NCBI GenBank assembly: GCA_910588405.1
Contig: CAJUPT010000012.1
Span: 1-63,341, forward strand
Length of the DNA stretch: 63,341 bases
Source of the DNA: an uncultured Lachnospiraceae bacterium
GTDB taxonomy: Bacteria; Bacillota; Clostridia; Lachnospirales; Lachnospiraceae
Reading direction: 5' to 3'
Part shown: positions 48,495-57,947 of the stretch, piece by piece
Numbering within the stretch: the stretch's first letter is position 1
How the letters are laid out: each line of letters begins with the position of its first letter
Notes under the pieces: generated by a model
Told to the model about the DNA's origin: nothing
Database searches by the model: none
The model's input: only the letters and a program-made list of their open reading frames with translations
Program-made: the position numbers and the translations under genes

Positions 48495-51400
48495 ATGGAC
48501 AGAAAATGGACAAGTGAGCAGCAGGCAGCCATCGATCTCCATGGCTGTAATCTTTTGGTGGCTGCTGCGGCAGGGAGTGGAAAGACTGCTGTGCTGGTGG
48601 AGCGTGTGGTGCGGATGGTGACAAGGGACGAGGCCCCGGTGGATTTGGACCGGATTCTGATCGTTACCTTTACCAGAGCGGCAGCCTCCGAGATGCGGGA
48701 GCGTATTCAGAGGGCTATCGAGGAAAAGCTGGCAGAGGCCGGCGAGGAAGGGGAAGGGTGCAAAGGACACCGGGAACGCGAAGACAGGATGGGGCGGCTG
48801 AAACGGCAGGCGGCTCTGCTTCCCCACAGCTTTATTATGACCATCGACAGCTTTTGTGCTTATGTGACACGGAATTATTGTCACAGTTTGGATATGGACC
48901 CGGATTTCCGGATTGGCGATGCAGGGGAGCTGGCGCTGTTAAAAGCAGATGTAATGCAGGCTCTTTTGGAAGAAAAATATCAGGAGGCCGACGAGGATTT
49001 CCTGCGTTTCGTGGAGTGCTATGGCGGGGCCAGAGGGGATCAGGAGCTGGAAGAATATATCGGAAGAATGTTTGAATTTTCCCACAGCGATCCGTGGCCG
49101 GAAGAATGGCTTAAGCGGTGTGTCAGAGAGCTTACGCTGTCGCCGGAGGAACCGATTGACAGTCTACCCTGGGTGCAATGCGTGTTAAGGGATGTGAAGC
49201 GGCTGGCCGGGGAGGTCAGAGAGCTTTTGTCAAAGGGACTTTTGTTAAGTCAGGAGCCGGACGGCCCTTATATGTATGAGGAAATGTTTCAGAGCGATTT
49301 GGAGATCGTGGAGGCGCTTTTAGAAGGGGAAGGCTTTGCAGAAATTTTCAGGATTCTGGATCAGATGAAATTTGTCCGGCGGTCGTCGAAAAAGGATGCC
49401 GCCGTCAGCGAGGAGAAAAAAACATTGGCGGCGGGGCTTAGGGACCAAGGAAAAAAGGCGCTTCAGGATATCAAAAAACAGTATTTTGTCCAGCCGCCGG
49501 AGGAAATCCGGGAATCTCTGACACTTCTGAAAAAGCCGGTGGAGACGCTGGTGGGTCTGGTCAGGGAGTATGGCCGGCGCTTTGCCGGGGCCAAGGCTGA
49601 AAAGAATATATTGGATTTCAACGATCTGGAGCACTGTGCCTTGGATATTTTACTTGTAAAGGAAGAAGGACGTACCGTGCGGACAGAGGCTGCAAAGGAG
49701 CTTTCCGCTTATTTTCAGGAAATTATGATTGATGAATATCAGGACAGCAGTCTTTTGCAGGAATATATTCTGAACAGTATTTCTAGAGAGGAAGAAGGGC
49801 GGCCAAACCAGTTTATGGTGGGGGATGTGAAGCAGAGTATTTACAGCTTTCGCAAGGCCAGGCCAGAACTGTTTATCAGGAAATACTGTGGGTATCGGCA
49901 GGCGGAGTTATCCGGCAGGGAGCAGCCGGGAAAGGATCTGAAAATCGACCTCCACGCCAACTTCCGCAGCCGCCCCCAGGTGTTAGAAAGCGCCAACCAG
50001 CTGTTTTATCAGATTATGGGGGCGGATTTGGGCGCGGTCGTCTATGACGAGGCGGCGGCGCTGTATCCGGCGGCGGCGTTTCCGGATGCGGAGGATGAAA
50101 AAAAATCGGAAATTGTGAAGAAACCGAAAGATACGACGCAGCCGGAAAGTGTGATAAGACCGGAAAATGCGGAAAGAATGGAGGATTCAAATAAATCAGC
50201 GCATGTGGATAGACTGGCGGATTTTGAAACAGAACTGATTCTGGTGGATGGGCAGCAGGCGGTCTATTCTGATGTACAGGATGAGGAGTACCATATCCGG
50301 GAGCTGGAAGGAAGGGTGGTGGCCAAAAGAATCCGAGAATTGACAGATCCGGCGCGGGGAATGCGGATTGTGGATGCCGATACCGGCCGATACCGCCCGG
50401 TCTGCTACCGAGATATCGTGATTTTGCTGCGCAGTATGACGGGCTGGGCGCAGATTCTAACAGCGCAGCTAGAGGATGCGGGGATTCCGGCCTATACCGA
50501 GTCCTCCACCGGATATTTCAGTGCGCCGGAGGTACAAACCCTGCTGAATCTGCTGAAAATCATTGACAATCCCAGGCAGGATATTCCGTTAGCCGGGGTG
50601 ATGATGAGCCCCATAGGAAGGTTCAGCCAGGAGGAAATGGCAGCTTTGGTGGGGGAACATAAAAAGAACAAGGAGAATCTCAGTCTGTATGAAAAGCTAA
50701 AAGCTTATGGCGGACAGGAGCGTTCAACCTGTGACGGTCCGGAGAATACATTAAAAACGAAGGTTTCTAATTTCCTGCAGAAACTCAATCGATACCGGGA
50801 AGCCTCCTTTTATATGAGCGTCCATCAGATTCTCCAGTATATATTGGAGGACAGTGGCTACGGGGATTTTGCCGCCACAATGCCGGGCGGGGATGCCAGA
50901 AAGGCGAATTTGAATATGCTGGTATCCTATGCCATTAATTTTGAGAAAACCAGTTATCACGGGCTGTTTCAGTTTGTCCGTTATATCGAGCATTTGCAGA
51001 AATATGAGGTGGATTTCGGAGCAGCCTCTGTGTTCAGCGAACAGGATGATATTGTGAAGATCACCACGATTCATAAAAGCAAAGGGCTGGAATATCCTGT
51101 GGTGATTCTGGCAGGCGCCGGAAAACGATTTAATTTTCAGGACAGCCGGCAAAAGATTTTGCTCCATCCGCAGTATGGGGCGGCGGCAGATCTGATTGAT
51201 TTAGAGCTGCGGCTGAAGATTCCGGCGCTGATGAAAAAGGTGCTGCAAAGACAGCTGACGTTGGAGCAGCAGGGCGAGGAGCTGCGGATTCTCTATGTGG
51301 CCATGACCCGGGCAAAGGAGAAGCTGATTGTCACGGCAGGAGACAATCATATGGAGTCCAAGCTGAAAAAATGGGAGGGCTTAAAGGGATGGGAACGTCG

Positions 51401-52367
51401 TCTGCTGCCGGTTTCCGTTCTCTCCCAGGGCATTTCGTATCTGGACTGGTTTTTAATGGGGGAGAAAAGAGGAGCGGACACCGGTATTCGAATCGTCTGT
51501 GAGGACGTATCTCAGGTGCTTGGCCATGAAATCCTTCGCTTGTCCAAGGAGCAGATGGAGAAAAAGTCATTGCTTCGGATGTTGGAGCAGGAGCCGGAGG
51601 CAGAGGAGCAGGAGGCGGAGGATGCCCTGTGGCAGCAGCTGACCTTCTGTTATCCTGGCAGAAACGAGACGGAAATTTATAGTAAACTGTCTGTTTCCGA
51701 ACTGAAAGAACGGCAGGAGGAGGACGGAGCGGCGCTGTACCCGACAACAGAACAGGGCATTCGGGAGGAATATTTGGAAGAAGCCCTACCCGGCTTTATG
51801 CAGGAACGGCGGGCACAGACCGGCACCGCTCTCGGTACGCTCTATCATCGGGTGGCGGAGCATATGGATTTTGCCAGGACAAAAAGTGTGAAGGAGGTCA
51901 GGGAATATCTGTCCGCTCTGGTGGACCGGAAACTTCTCTCCACGGAGGAGCGAAAGCGGATTTCCGAAAAAAAATGGCACCATCTGCTGTCCTCTGCCCT
52001 GGGACGACGTCTGGCAAAGGCCCAGGAAGCGGGCTGCCTGTACCGGGAACGGCAGTTTATTATGGGTGTGCCGGCCGGACATTTACGCCCGGAATGGGAC
52101 AGCGACGAGCTGGTGGTCGTACAGGGTATTGTGGACGCCTGGTTTATAGAGGAGGGGGAGATTGTCATCGTGGATTATAAAACAGACCGGGTAGCCGAAG
52201 AAAAAAACTTGATTGACCGTTACGGAAAACAATTGTATTATTATAGGATGGCATTGGAACAATCCGAGCAGATGCCAGTGAAGGAATGCGTGATTTATTC
52301 CTTTGGACTAGAAAAAGAGATTAATCTAGAAATGCTTCCGGATCGAGGGGGCTTGGGAGGACTGTAG
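48495..52367 (+). CDS. addA: helicase-exonuclease AddAB subunit AddA
   Basis: UvrD-like helicase plus nuclease subunit, 1290 residues. Motifs: Q-motif TSEQQAAID, Walker A VAAAAGSGKTAVL, Ia LIVTFTRAAASEMRERI, II MIDEYQDSS, III GDVKQSIYSFRKARPELF, IV HANFRSRPQVLESAN, V TIHKSKGLEYPVV, VI LRILYVAMTRAKEKL, and nuclease motif GEIVIVDYKTDRV. A charged, variable insert lies at about 535-575. The last roughly ten residues (LPDRGGLGGL) and the stop are encoded by a partial copy of the structured repeat, so the native C-terminus was replaced. ATG 48495 follows TAGGAGAGG. Confidence 0.96.
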   Translation: MDRKWTSEQQAAIDLHGCNLLVAAAAGSGKTAVLVERVVRMVTRDEAPVDLDRILIVTFTRAAASEMRERIQRAIEEKLAEAGEEGEGCKGHREREDRMGRLKRQAALLPHSFIMTIDSFCAYVTRNYCHSLDMDPDFRIGDAGELALLKADVMQALLEEKYQEADEDFLRFVECYGGARGDQELEEYIGRMFEFSHSDPWPEEWLKRCVRELTLSPEEPIDSLPWVQCVLRDVKRLAGEVRELLSKGLLLSQEPDGPYMYEEMFQSDLEIVEALLEGEGFAEIFRILDQMKFVRRSSKKDAAVSEEKKTLAAGLRDQGKKALQDIKKQYFVQPPEEIRESLTLLKKPVETLVGLVREYGRRFAGAKAEKNILDFNDLEHCALDILLVKEEGRTVRTEAAKELSAYFQEIMIDEYQDSSLLQEYILNSISREEEGRPNQFMVGDVKQSIYSFRKARPELFIRKYCGYRQAELSGREQPGKDLKIDLHANFRSRPQVLESANQLFYQIMGADLGAVVYDEAAALYPAAAFPDAEDEKKSEIVKKPKDTTQPESVIRPENAERMEDSNKSAHVDRLADFETELILVDGQQAVYSDVQDEEYHIRELEGRVVAKRIRELTDPARGMRIVDADTGRYRPVCYRDIVILLRSMTGWAQILTAQLEDAGIPAYTESSTGYFSAPEVQTLLNLLKIIDNPRQDIPLAGVMMSPIGRFSQEEMAALVGEHKKNKENLSLYEKLKAYGGQERSTCDGPENTLKTKVSNFLQKLNRYREASFYMSVHQILQYILEDSGYGDFAATMPGGDARKANLNMLVSYAINFEKTSYHGLFQFVRYIEHLQKYEVDFGAASVFSEQDDIVKITTIHKSKGLEYPVVILAGAGKRFNFQDSRQKILLHPQYGAAADLIDLELRLKIPALMKKVLQRQLTLEQQGEELRILYVAMTRAKEKLIVTAGDNHMESKLKKWEGLKGWERRLLPVSVLSQGISYLDWFLMGEKRGADTGIRIVCEDVSQVLGHEILRLSKEQMEKKSLLRMLEQEPEAEEQEAEDALWQQLTFCYPGRNETEIYSKLSVSELKERQEEDGAALYPTTEQGIREEYLEEALPGFMQERRAQTGTALGTLYHRVAEHMDFARTKSVKEVREYLSALVDRKLLSTEERKRISEKKWHHLLSSALGRRLAKAQEAGCLYRERQFIMGVPAGHLRPEWDSDELVVVQGIVDAWFIEEGEIVIVDYKTDRVAEEKNLIDRYGKQLYYYRMALEQSEQMPVKECVIYSFGLEKEINLEMLPDRGGLGGL

Positions 52368-52380
52368 CGGAACTAAAAAC
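52331..52380 (+). repeat. structured leader repeat, right-half copy C0 inside addA
   Basis: AATGCTTCCGGATCGAGGGG to GTAGCGGAACTAAAAAC matches the right half of the complete copies that follow. Its CTGTAG supplies the addA stop codon at 52365-52367. Confidence 0.85.
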
Positions 52381-52482
52381 AGCGAAAGTTCGTACAAGCC
52401 CCGGAAGGATTTTCAGACACTTCAGTGGCTGAAAATGCTTCCAGATCGAGGGGGCTTGGAAGGACTGTAGCGGAACTAAATA
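52369..52482 (+). repeat. structured leader repeat, copy C1
   Basis: GGAACTAAAAACAGCG at 52369 to GGAACTAAATAA at 52472. Stem: AAGCCCC (52396-52402)/GGGGCTT (52451-52457), GGAAG/CTTCC, perfect ATTTTCAG (52409-52416)/CTGAAAAT (52429-52436), tip CAC-TTCA-GTG. About 23 bp in all with one internal mismatch and one bulged side. Period 103 bp. A short 15-bp duplication of the GGAACTAAA end joins it to copy C2. Confidence 0.92.
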
Positions 52483-52486
52483 AAGT

Positions 52487-52600
52487 GGAACTAAAAACAG
52501 CGAAAGTCCGAACAAGCCCCGGAAGGATTTCCAGACACTTCAGTGGCTGAAAATGCTTCCAGATCGAGGGGGCTTGGGAGGACTGTAGCGGAACTAAATT
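52487..52600 (+). repeat. structured leader repeat, copy C2
   Basis: Nearly identical to C1 (differences at a few positions, such as GTCCGAAC for GTTCGTAC and TTTCCAG for TTTTCAG). Ends in GGAACTAAATT, directly followed by the AGGAGATGAG ribosome site and ATG 52614. Confidence 0.92.
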
Positions 52601-52613
52601 AGGAGATGAGTAC

Positions 52614-54110
52614 ATGAATGGAAAAAATGCGTGGAATACTTATGATGAGGACGATCTGTCAAAGCTGGAACAGCTGGCGGCGGCCTACAAGGAATTTTTG
52701 AATCAGGGGAAGACAGAGCGAGAGTGTGTGACCTTCGTGGCAGGCGAGGCGGAAAAAGAAGGCTTTATCGACTTAGCCCAGGCCATTCGGGAGAACCGGA
52801 AGCTGCAAGCGGGAGAACGCGTATATTATTCGAATATGGGAAAGACGCTGTTTCTTGCTGTTTTGGGCCAGCGTCCCATGGAAGAGGGGCTGAAAATCAT
52901 TGGCGCCCATATCGATTCCCCCCGTCTTGATCTGAAACAGAATCCGCTGTACGAGGAGGCGGGACTGGCCTATCTAGACACCCACTATTACGGCGGCATC
53001 AAAAAATATCAGTGGGTGGCCCTGCCTCTGGCCCTTCACGGTACGGTAGCAAAACGAGACGGCAGCGTGATCACCGTCTCCATCGGCGAGAAGGAGGAGG
53101 AGCCGGTGTTTGGCGTCACCGACCTGCTACCCCATATCGCCCAGAACCAGATGATGAAAAAGGCAAATGTGGTCATCGAGGGCGAGGAGCTGGATCTGAT
53201 GATCGGCAGCCGTCCGATTCAGGACTGTGATGAGGAGGAGACAGAAAAAGGGACCGCGCGAGCAGCCGAAACAGCACAAGCGGCAGAAGTGCTTCAGTCT
53301 GACAGCAAAGAAGCAAAGAAAGCAGCGGAAAAAAGAAAATCCAGAAAGAAAAATCCGGTGCGGGCGGCGATTTTGGATATTTTAAAAGAAAAATACGGAA
53401 TCGACGAGGAAGATTTGATGGCGGCAGAGCTGGAGGCGGTGCCTGCCGGACAGGCCAGAGAATATGGACTGGACCAGAGTATGATAATGGCTTATGGACA
53501 GGACGACCGTGTCTGCTCCTATCCGGCCTTCCGGGCGCTGTCCGAAATGGGAACGCCTGATCGTACCTGCGTTTGCCTGCTGGTGGACAAGGAAGAAATC
53601 GGAAGCGTGGGCGCTACCAGTATGCAGTCTCGGTTTTTTGAGAATGCAGTGGCGGAGCTGATGGACCGCTGCGGTCAATATTCAGAGCTGGCCCTTCGCC
53701 GGTGCCTAAGTCATTCCCGGTTTTTATCCGCCGATGTCAGCTCTGCTTTTGATCCCACCTTTGCGGCGGAATTTGATAAAAATAATGCGGCATTTCTGGG
53801 AAACGGCATTGCCTTTAACAAATATTCCGGTTCCCGGGGGAAGGCCGGGGCCAACGATGCCAATGCCGAGTATCTGGCAGCAGTCATGTCGATGTTCGAC
53901 AGCAGCGGCGTAACCTACCAGGCGGCGGAATACGGCAAGGTGGACCACGGCGGCGGTGGCACCATCTCTTACATACTGGCGGAATATGGCATGGAATCCG
54001 TGGACTGCGGCGTGCCAGTTTTGAGTATGCACGCGCCCTGGGAAGTGGTTAGCAAGGCCGATCTGTATGAGGCGCTGAAAGCTTATACTGCTTTTTATCA
54101 GAAGGCATGA
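52614..54110 (+). CDS. M18 family aminopeptidase
   Basis: Cobalt/zinc-dependent cytosolic aminopeptidase, 498 residues. Metal and catalytic residues: His and Asp in IIGAHIDSPRLDLKQNP, Glu pair in DKEEIGSVGATS, Asp in LSADVSSAFDP, and terminal His in VLSMHAPWEV. A lysine/glutamate/alanine-rich insert of about 40 residues (about 206-247) interrupts the family domain in a place expected to be a surface loop. AGGAGATGAG 4-5 nt before the ATG directly follows repeat copy C2. No separate promoter is visible, so it may be co-transcribed with addBA. Confidence 0.93.
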   Translation: MNGKNAWNTYDEDDLSKLEQLAAAYKEFLNQGKTERECVTFVAGEAEKEGFIDLAQAIRENRKLQAGERVYYSNMGKTLFLAVLGQRPMEEGLKIIGAHIDSPRLDLKQNPLYEEAGLAYLDTHYYGGIKKYQWVALPLALHGTVAKRDGSVITVSIGEKEEEPVFGVTDLLPHIAQNQMMKKANVVIEGEELDLMIGSRPIQDCDEEETEKGTARAAETAQAAEVLQSDSKEAKKAAEKRKSRKKNPVRAAILDILKEKYGIDEEDLMAAELEAVPAGQAREYGLDQSMIMAYGQDDRVCSYPAFRALSEMGTPDRTCVCLLVDKEEIGSVGATSMQSRFFENAVAELMDRCGQYSELALRRCLSHSRFLSADVSSAFDPTFAAEFDKNNAAFLGNGIAFNKYSGSRGKAGANDANAEYLAAVMSMFDSSGVTYQAAEYGKVDHGGGGTISYILAEYGMESVDCGVPVLSMHAPWEVVSKADLYEALKAYTAFYQKA

Positions 54111-54263
54111 GAAGGTTTTGGACTGCTGCCGCCCGGCATGAAAGAGCAAAAAATTTGAGGAAAATTTGCGGAAAAACCGTCGGGGATATCAGTAAAACAG
54201 CAGAAAAACCGGAAAAAAATAGTATAAAAAGTCCCTGTAAAAGGAGGCTCGGTGAAAATCTGG

Positions 54264-54292
54264 TTGCGCAATCCGGTTAAATTGAGTATAAT
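54264..54292 (+). promoter_or_regulatory. promoter of polysaccharide gene set
   Basis: TTGCGC (54264-54269), 17-nt spacer, perfect TATAAT (54287-54292), about 20 nt upstream of the GGAAAA ribosome region and ATG 54320. Confidence 0.75.
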
Positions 54293-54319
54293 GATACGAG
54301 GTTACGAAAAGGAAAATAA

Positions 54320-55303
54320 ATGAAAGTTACGATTATTATACCAAACTATAACGGCGCTCATTTCTTGAAGCCCTGTTTGGAGAAGCTGAAAAAGCAGACC
54401 TTTCAGGACTTTGAGACGCTGGTGGTGGACAATGGCTCCGAGGACGGAAGCCTTGCGCTTTTACGGGAATTTTATCCGGAAGTTCGGGTGATTTCTCTCG
54501 AAAAAAATCAGGGCTTCAGCCGGGCCGTAAATGCCGGGCTCCGGGTATCTCGGTCGCCCTACGTGATTCTTCTGAACAATGATACGGAGCCGGAGCCAGG
54601 CTATGTGGAGGCGTTGGTCAAAAGCATCGGCAGGTCAAAACGGATTTTTTCCGTGAGTCCGAAGATGATTCAGCTTCATGACAGAGGACTGATCGACGAT
54701 GCCGGAGATCTGTATACGATTGTAGGCTGGGCCGCTCAGCGAGGCGTTGGACAGCCTGTGGAGGAGTATGACAGGCCCTGCCGGATTTTCTCGGCCTGTG
54801 CAGGGGCGGCCATCTATCGCAGGTCCGTCTTTGAAAAAATCGGCTGTTTTGACGAGCTGCACTTTGCCTATCTGGAAGATCTGGACGTGGGATTTCGGGC
54901 CAAGCTGTCCGGATACCGCAATGAGTATTGTCCGGAGGCCGTCGTGTATCATGTGGGGAGTGGAACCAGCGGTTCTCGGTATAACTCCTTTAAGGTCAGA
55001 CTGGCAGCGAGAAACAGCGTTTATCTGAACTATAAAAACATGCCGGCAGCGATGCTGGCCTTCAATGCCCCGGCCATTGCTGCCGGCCATGTGCTGAAAT
55101 ACCTGTTTTTTAAGCGGCTGGGGTTTGAGAGAGAGTATCTGTCGGGACTAAAGGAAGGGCTTCAGACACTGAACCGGTGTAAAAAGGTGCCTTTCCGTCG
55201 GGACAGGCTTTTGACTTATGTGCTGATAGAAGGGGAACTGCTGAAAAACAGCGGAATTTATGCCTGGGAATTTTTTAGGCGCAGGCTTCGCAAAGGCAGG
55301 TAA
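54320..55303 (+). CDS. glycosyltransferase family 2
   Basis: 327-residue inverting glycosyltransferase, GT-A fold: VTIIIPNYNGAHFL, VVDNGSEDGS, NQGFSRAVNAG, and the metal-binding VILLNNDTEPEPG. FAYLEDLDVGFRAKLSGYRN (in part) is typical of rhamnosyl- and related transferases. A C-terminal hydrophobic stretch may sit on the membrane. First gene of a set with a polyprenyl sugar transferase and an LCP ligase, implying surface polysaccharide assembly. Confidence 0.92.
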   Translation: MKVTIIIPNYNGAHFLKPCLEKLKKQTFQDFETLVVDNGSEDGSLALLREFYPEVRVISLEKNQGFSRAVNAGLRVSRSPYVILLNNDTEPEPGYVEALVKSIGRSKRIFSVSPKMIQLHDRGLIDDAGDLYTIVGWAAQRGVGQPVEEYDRPCRIFSACAGAAIYRRSVFEKIGCFDELHFAYLEDLDVGFRAKLSGYRNEYCPEAVVYHVGSGTSGSRYNSFKVRLAARNSVYLNYKNMPAAMLAFNAPAIAAGHVLKYLFFKRLGFEREYLSGLKEGLQTLNRCKKVPFRRDRLLTYVLIEGELLKNSGIYAWEFFRRRLRKGR

Positions 55304-55327
55304 ACCGAATATGGCAGGTGAATTGGT

Positions 55328-56737
55328 GTGATTAAAGATAATCAGCGGCGGCTGAACCAGTTTCATGTGATACTGGACGGAATCGTTATCGTGATTTCCT
55401 ATCTGGTCGCCTATTATTTGGTATTTTCAAAGGGGCTAGGCAGCGGTGAGTCCGCCTATGAGCGGGAGATCTATCTTGCTTTCCTTTATGCCATCGTACC
55501 GGGATATCTGATTCTTTACTGGATGATGCATTTGTATACGCCAAAGCGGGTGCAGGGGCGCAGAGTAGAGGTCGGAAATGTGGTAAAGGCCAACCTGATG
55601 GGTATTGTTCTCTTCATTACCTGTCTCTTTCTTGTCGGCAAGTATGAGATGGTGGACTTTTCCCGTATCCTGTTGTTCCTGTTCTGTGTGCTGAATATCG
55701 TGCTGGAGGTGGGCTACCGGAATATCCTGCGGATCGGCCTGCGCTCCATGCGCTCAAAGGGCTATAATCAGAAGCATATCCTGCTGCTGGGCTACAGCCG
55801 TACCGCCCAGAAGTATATCGACCTGGTAACTGCGAATCCTGAGTGGGGCTATAAAATCCGGGGTATCCTGGATGACAATACGGAGCGGGGCACCGAGTAT
55901 AAGGGCGTCCGAGTCATCGGCTCCTTAAGCGGTCTGGAATTTATCCTTCCTTTGAACCGTCTGGATGAGATCGCCATAACGCTGGGAATCAAAGAGTATG
56001 ACAAGTTAGAGCATATCGTGGCGGCCTGCGAAAAATCCGGTGTTCACACAAAATTCATCCCTGATTACAACAATATCATACCTACCAAGCCTTATACGGA
56101 GGACCTTATGGGGCTGCCGGTGATTCATATCCGTTATGTACCGCTGACGGATTCCTTTAATGCGGCCTTAAAAAGAGTAATTGACCTGTTTGGTGCTGTT
56201 GTGGCGCTGATTCTGTTTAGCCCGATCATGCTTTTGACGGCGATTGCGATTCGTCTGACCTCGCCCGGGCCAATTATTTTTAGCCAGGAGCGGATTGGCC
56301 GTCATAACAAACCCTTTAAGATGTACAAGTTCCGTTCCATGGAGCTGCAGCCGCCGGAGGAGGAGAAGAAGGAGTGGACCGTGCAGAGCGATCCCCGGAT
56401 TACCGGCGTGGGCCGGCTGATCCGCAGGATGAGTATCGACGAGCTGCCACAGCTGATTAACGTATTAAGAGGGGATATGAGTCTGGTGGGGCCCAGACCG
56501 GAGCGCCCCTTCTTTGTAGAGCAGTTTAAAGAGGAAATTCCCCGTTATATGGTGAAGCATCAGGTCCGCCCAGGCATGACCGGATGGGCCCAGATCAACG
56601 GATACCGGGGGGATACTTCTATCAGAAAGCGGATCGAGCACGATCTGTATTATATAGAAAACTGGACCGTAGGGTTCGATTTTAAAATATTGTTTCTCAC
56701 ATTTTTTAAAGGCTTTATCAACCGGAATGCTTACTAA
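55328..56737 (+). CDS. polyprenyl glycosylphosphotransferase (WcaJ/CpsE-like)
   Basis: Transfers the first sugar-1-phosphate to undecaprenyl phosphate, starting polysaccharide units on the membrane. 469 residues: four N-terminal helices, a CoA-binding-like domain (HILLLGYSRTAQKYIDL, in part), then the bacterial sugar transferase domain with KRVIDLFGAVVALILFSP, QERIGRHNKPFKMYKFRSM (in part), SIDELPQLINVLRGDMSLVG (in part) and PGMTGWAQINGYRG. The catalytic Asp-Glu in RRMSIDELPQ is present. Start is GTG 55328. Only 24 nt after the GT2 gene. Confidence 0.95.
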   Translation: MIKDNQRRLNQFHVILDGIVIVISYLVAYYLVFSKGLGSGESAYEREIYLAFLYAIVPGYLILYWMMHLYTPKRVQGRRVEVGNVVKANLMGIVLFITCLFLVGKYEMVDFSRILLFLFCVLNIVLEVGYRNILRIGLRSMRSKGYNQKHILLLGYSRTAQKYIDLVTANPEWGYKIRGILDDNTERGTEYKGVRVIGSLSGLEFILPLNRLDEIAITLGIKEYDKLEHIVAACEKSGVHTKFIPDYNNIIPTKPYTEDLMGLPVIHIRYVPLTDSFNAALKRVIDLFGAVVALILFSPIMLLTAIAIRLTSPGPIIFSQERIGRHNKPFKMYKFRSMELQPPEEEKKEWTVQSDPRITGVGRLIRRMSIDELPQLINVLRGDMSLVGPRPERPFFVEQFKEEIPRYMVKHQVRPGMTGWAQINGYRGDTSIRKRIEHDLYYIENWTVGFDFKILFLTFFKGFINRNAY

Positions 56738-56774
56738 TGCGCACTGCCTTGCGCTGGCAGAAAGGGGATCTACT

Positions 56775-57896
56775 ATGGGAAGAGACACAAGACGGAGTAG
56801 GGGACGGCAGGAAGAGTATGAGAGAGAGCTGCGACGCAGAAAGATGATCAGACAGCGAAAAGCAAAAAAGCGCAGGAGACGGATTTTTATCTTTGCGGTG
56901 GAGGCTGTGCTTCTCATTGTAGTGCTGCTGGGGATCTATTTTGTGTCGGCCTATGAAAAGCTGCAGAAACCGGAATTTACATTGAAGGATGTAAAGACCA
57001 ATGACCTGGACCAAGAGGTGGAGGAGGCCATGACCGGCTTTACCACTTATGCCCTGTTCGGCGTGGATGCCAGGGATAATGCGACTCTTGATAAGGGAAC
57101 CCACGGTGATGTGGTGATGGTGGCTAGTGTGAACAATGCCACCGGAGAGGTGCGGCTGGCGTCGATTTACCGCGACACCTATGTCCAGATCAATGAGGAC
57201 GGAGACTATGGAAAGCTGACAGGTGCTTATTTTGAGGGCGGCGCCTTAAACGCTATCAATATGTTAAATAAAAATTTTGACCTGGATATCTCCGCCTATG
57301 TCACCTTTAACTGGGCGGCCGTCGCCATCGTGATCAACGATCTGGGCGGCGTGGACGTGGATGTGCCGGAGTCCATGATGGTGGACCAGATGCTGAACGG
57401 CTACACGACGCTGACTGCAGAGGCCACCGGTATCAACTCCCGTCTGACCTATGAGCCGGGTATGCAGAACCTGGACGGTATCCAGGCGGTGGCTTACTGC
57501 CGGATTCGATATATCACAGGCGATGATTTTGGCAGAACCAGCCGTCAGCGAGAAGTGGTGGAAAAGGTACTGGAGAAGGCGAAGAAGGCGGATATCGGCA
57601 CATTGACAAAGATTATAAATGATGCGTTTCCGAACCTGGCTACCAATATGGAGTTGAAGGATATTGCTAAATTGCTGCCGAAAGTAGGGTCTTATTACGT
57701 GGGAGACCAGAGCGGCTTCCCCTCCGAGCAGATGCGGGCCAATGCCACGATTGACGGCGGCGCTATGGTGGTGCCGGTGACGCTGGCGGATACGGCGGAG
57801 GAGCTGCACAGGTTTTTGTATGGCAATGAAACTTATGTGCCGTCCTCTACGGTGCAGGAGATCAGCGCCATCATCCGGCAGAAGTCTGGAACCTGA
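56775..57896 (+). CDS. LytR-CpsA-Psr (LCP) family ligase
   Basis: 373 residues. Basic cytoplasmic N-terminus (RRSRGRQEEYERELRRRKMI, in part), one helix (FIFAVEAVLLIVVLLGIYFV), then the LCP catalytic domain outside: YALFGVDARDN, DVVMVASVNNATGEVRLASI (in part), SIYRDTYVQI and RIRYITGDDFGRTSRQREVV (in part) with the phosphate-binding arginines. LCP enzymes attach polyprenyl-linked glycopolymers to peptidoglycan, the last step after the two upstream products. AAAGGGG 8 nt before ATG 56775 sets the start. The upstream gene ends 38 nt earlier. Confidence 0.94.
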   Translation: MGRDTRRSRGRQEEYERELRRRKMIRQRKAKKRRRRIFIFAVEAVLLIVVLLGIYFVSAYEKLQKPEFTLKDVKTNDLDQEVEEAMTGFTTYALFGVDARDNATLDKGTHGDVVMVASVNNATGEVRLASIYRDTYVQINEDGDYGKLTGAYFEGGALNAINMLNKNFDLDISAYVTFNWAAVAIVINDLGGVDVDVPESMMVDQMLNGYTTLTAEATGINSRLTYEPGMQNLDGIQAVAYCRIRYITGDDFGRTSRQREVVEKVLEKAKKADIGTLTKIINDAFPNLATNMELKDIAKLLPKVGSYYVGDQSGFPSEQMRANATIDGGAMVVPVTLADTAEELHRFLYGNETYVPSSTVQEISAIIRQKSGT

Positions 57897-57925
57897 AAAG
57901 GCGTAAATTTCAAATTTTTTTAAAA

Positions 57926-57947
57926 GATTAAACACAGATTAAACACA
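57926..57947 (+). promoter_or_regulatory. 11-bp tandem direct repeat upstream of htrA
   Basis: GATTAAACACA occurs twice back to back, so TTAAAC recurs after N5. An 11-bp period fits OmpR-family response-regulator half-sites on one helix face. The streptococcal htrA regulator CiaR binds the similar TTTAAG-N5-TTTAAG. A clear -10 is not obvious (TATTGT at 57966-57971). Confidence 0.65.

Noticed and set aside
52331..52600. CRISPR-like array of repeats
   Set aside because: Units are over 100 bp, tandem without unique spacers, fold into hairpins, and occur at two other loci; no cas genes are present.
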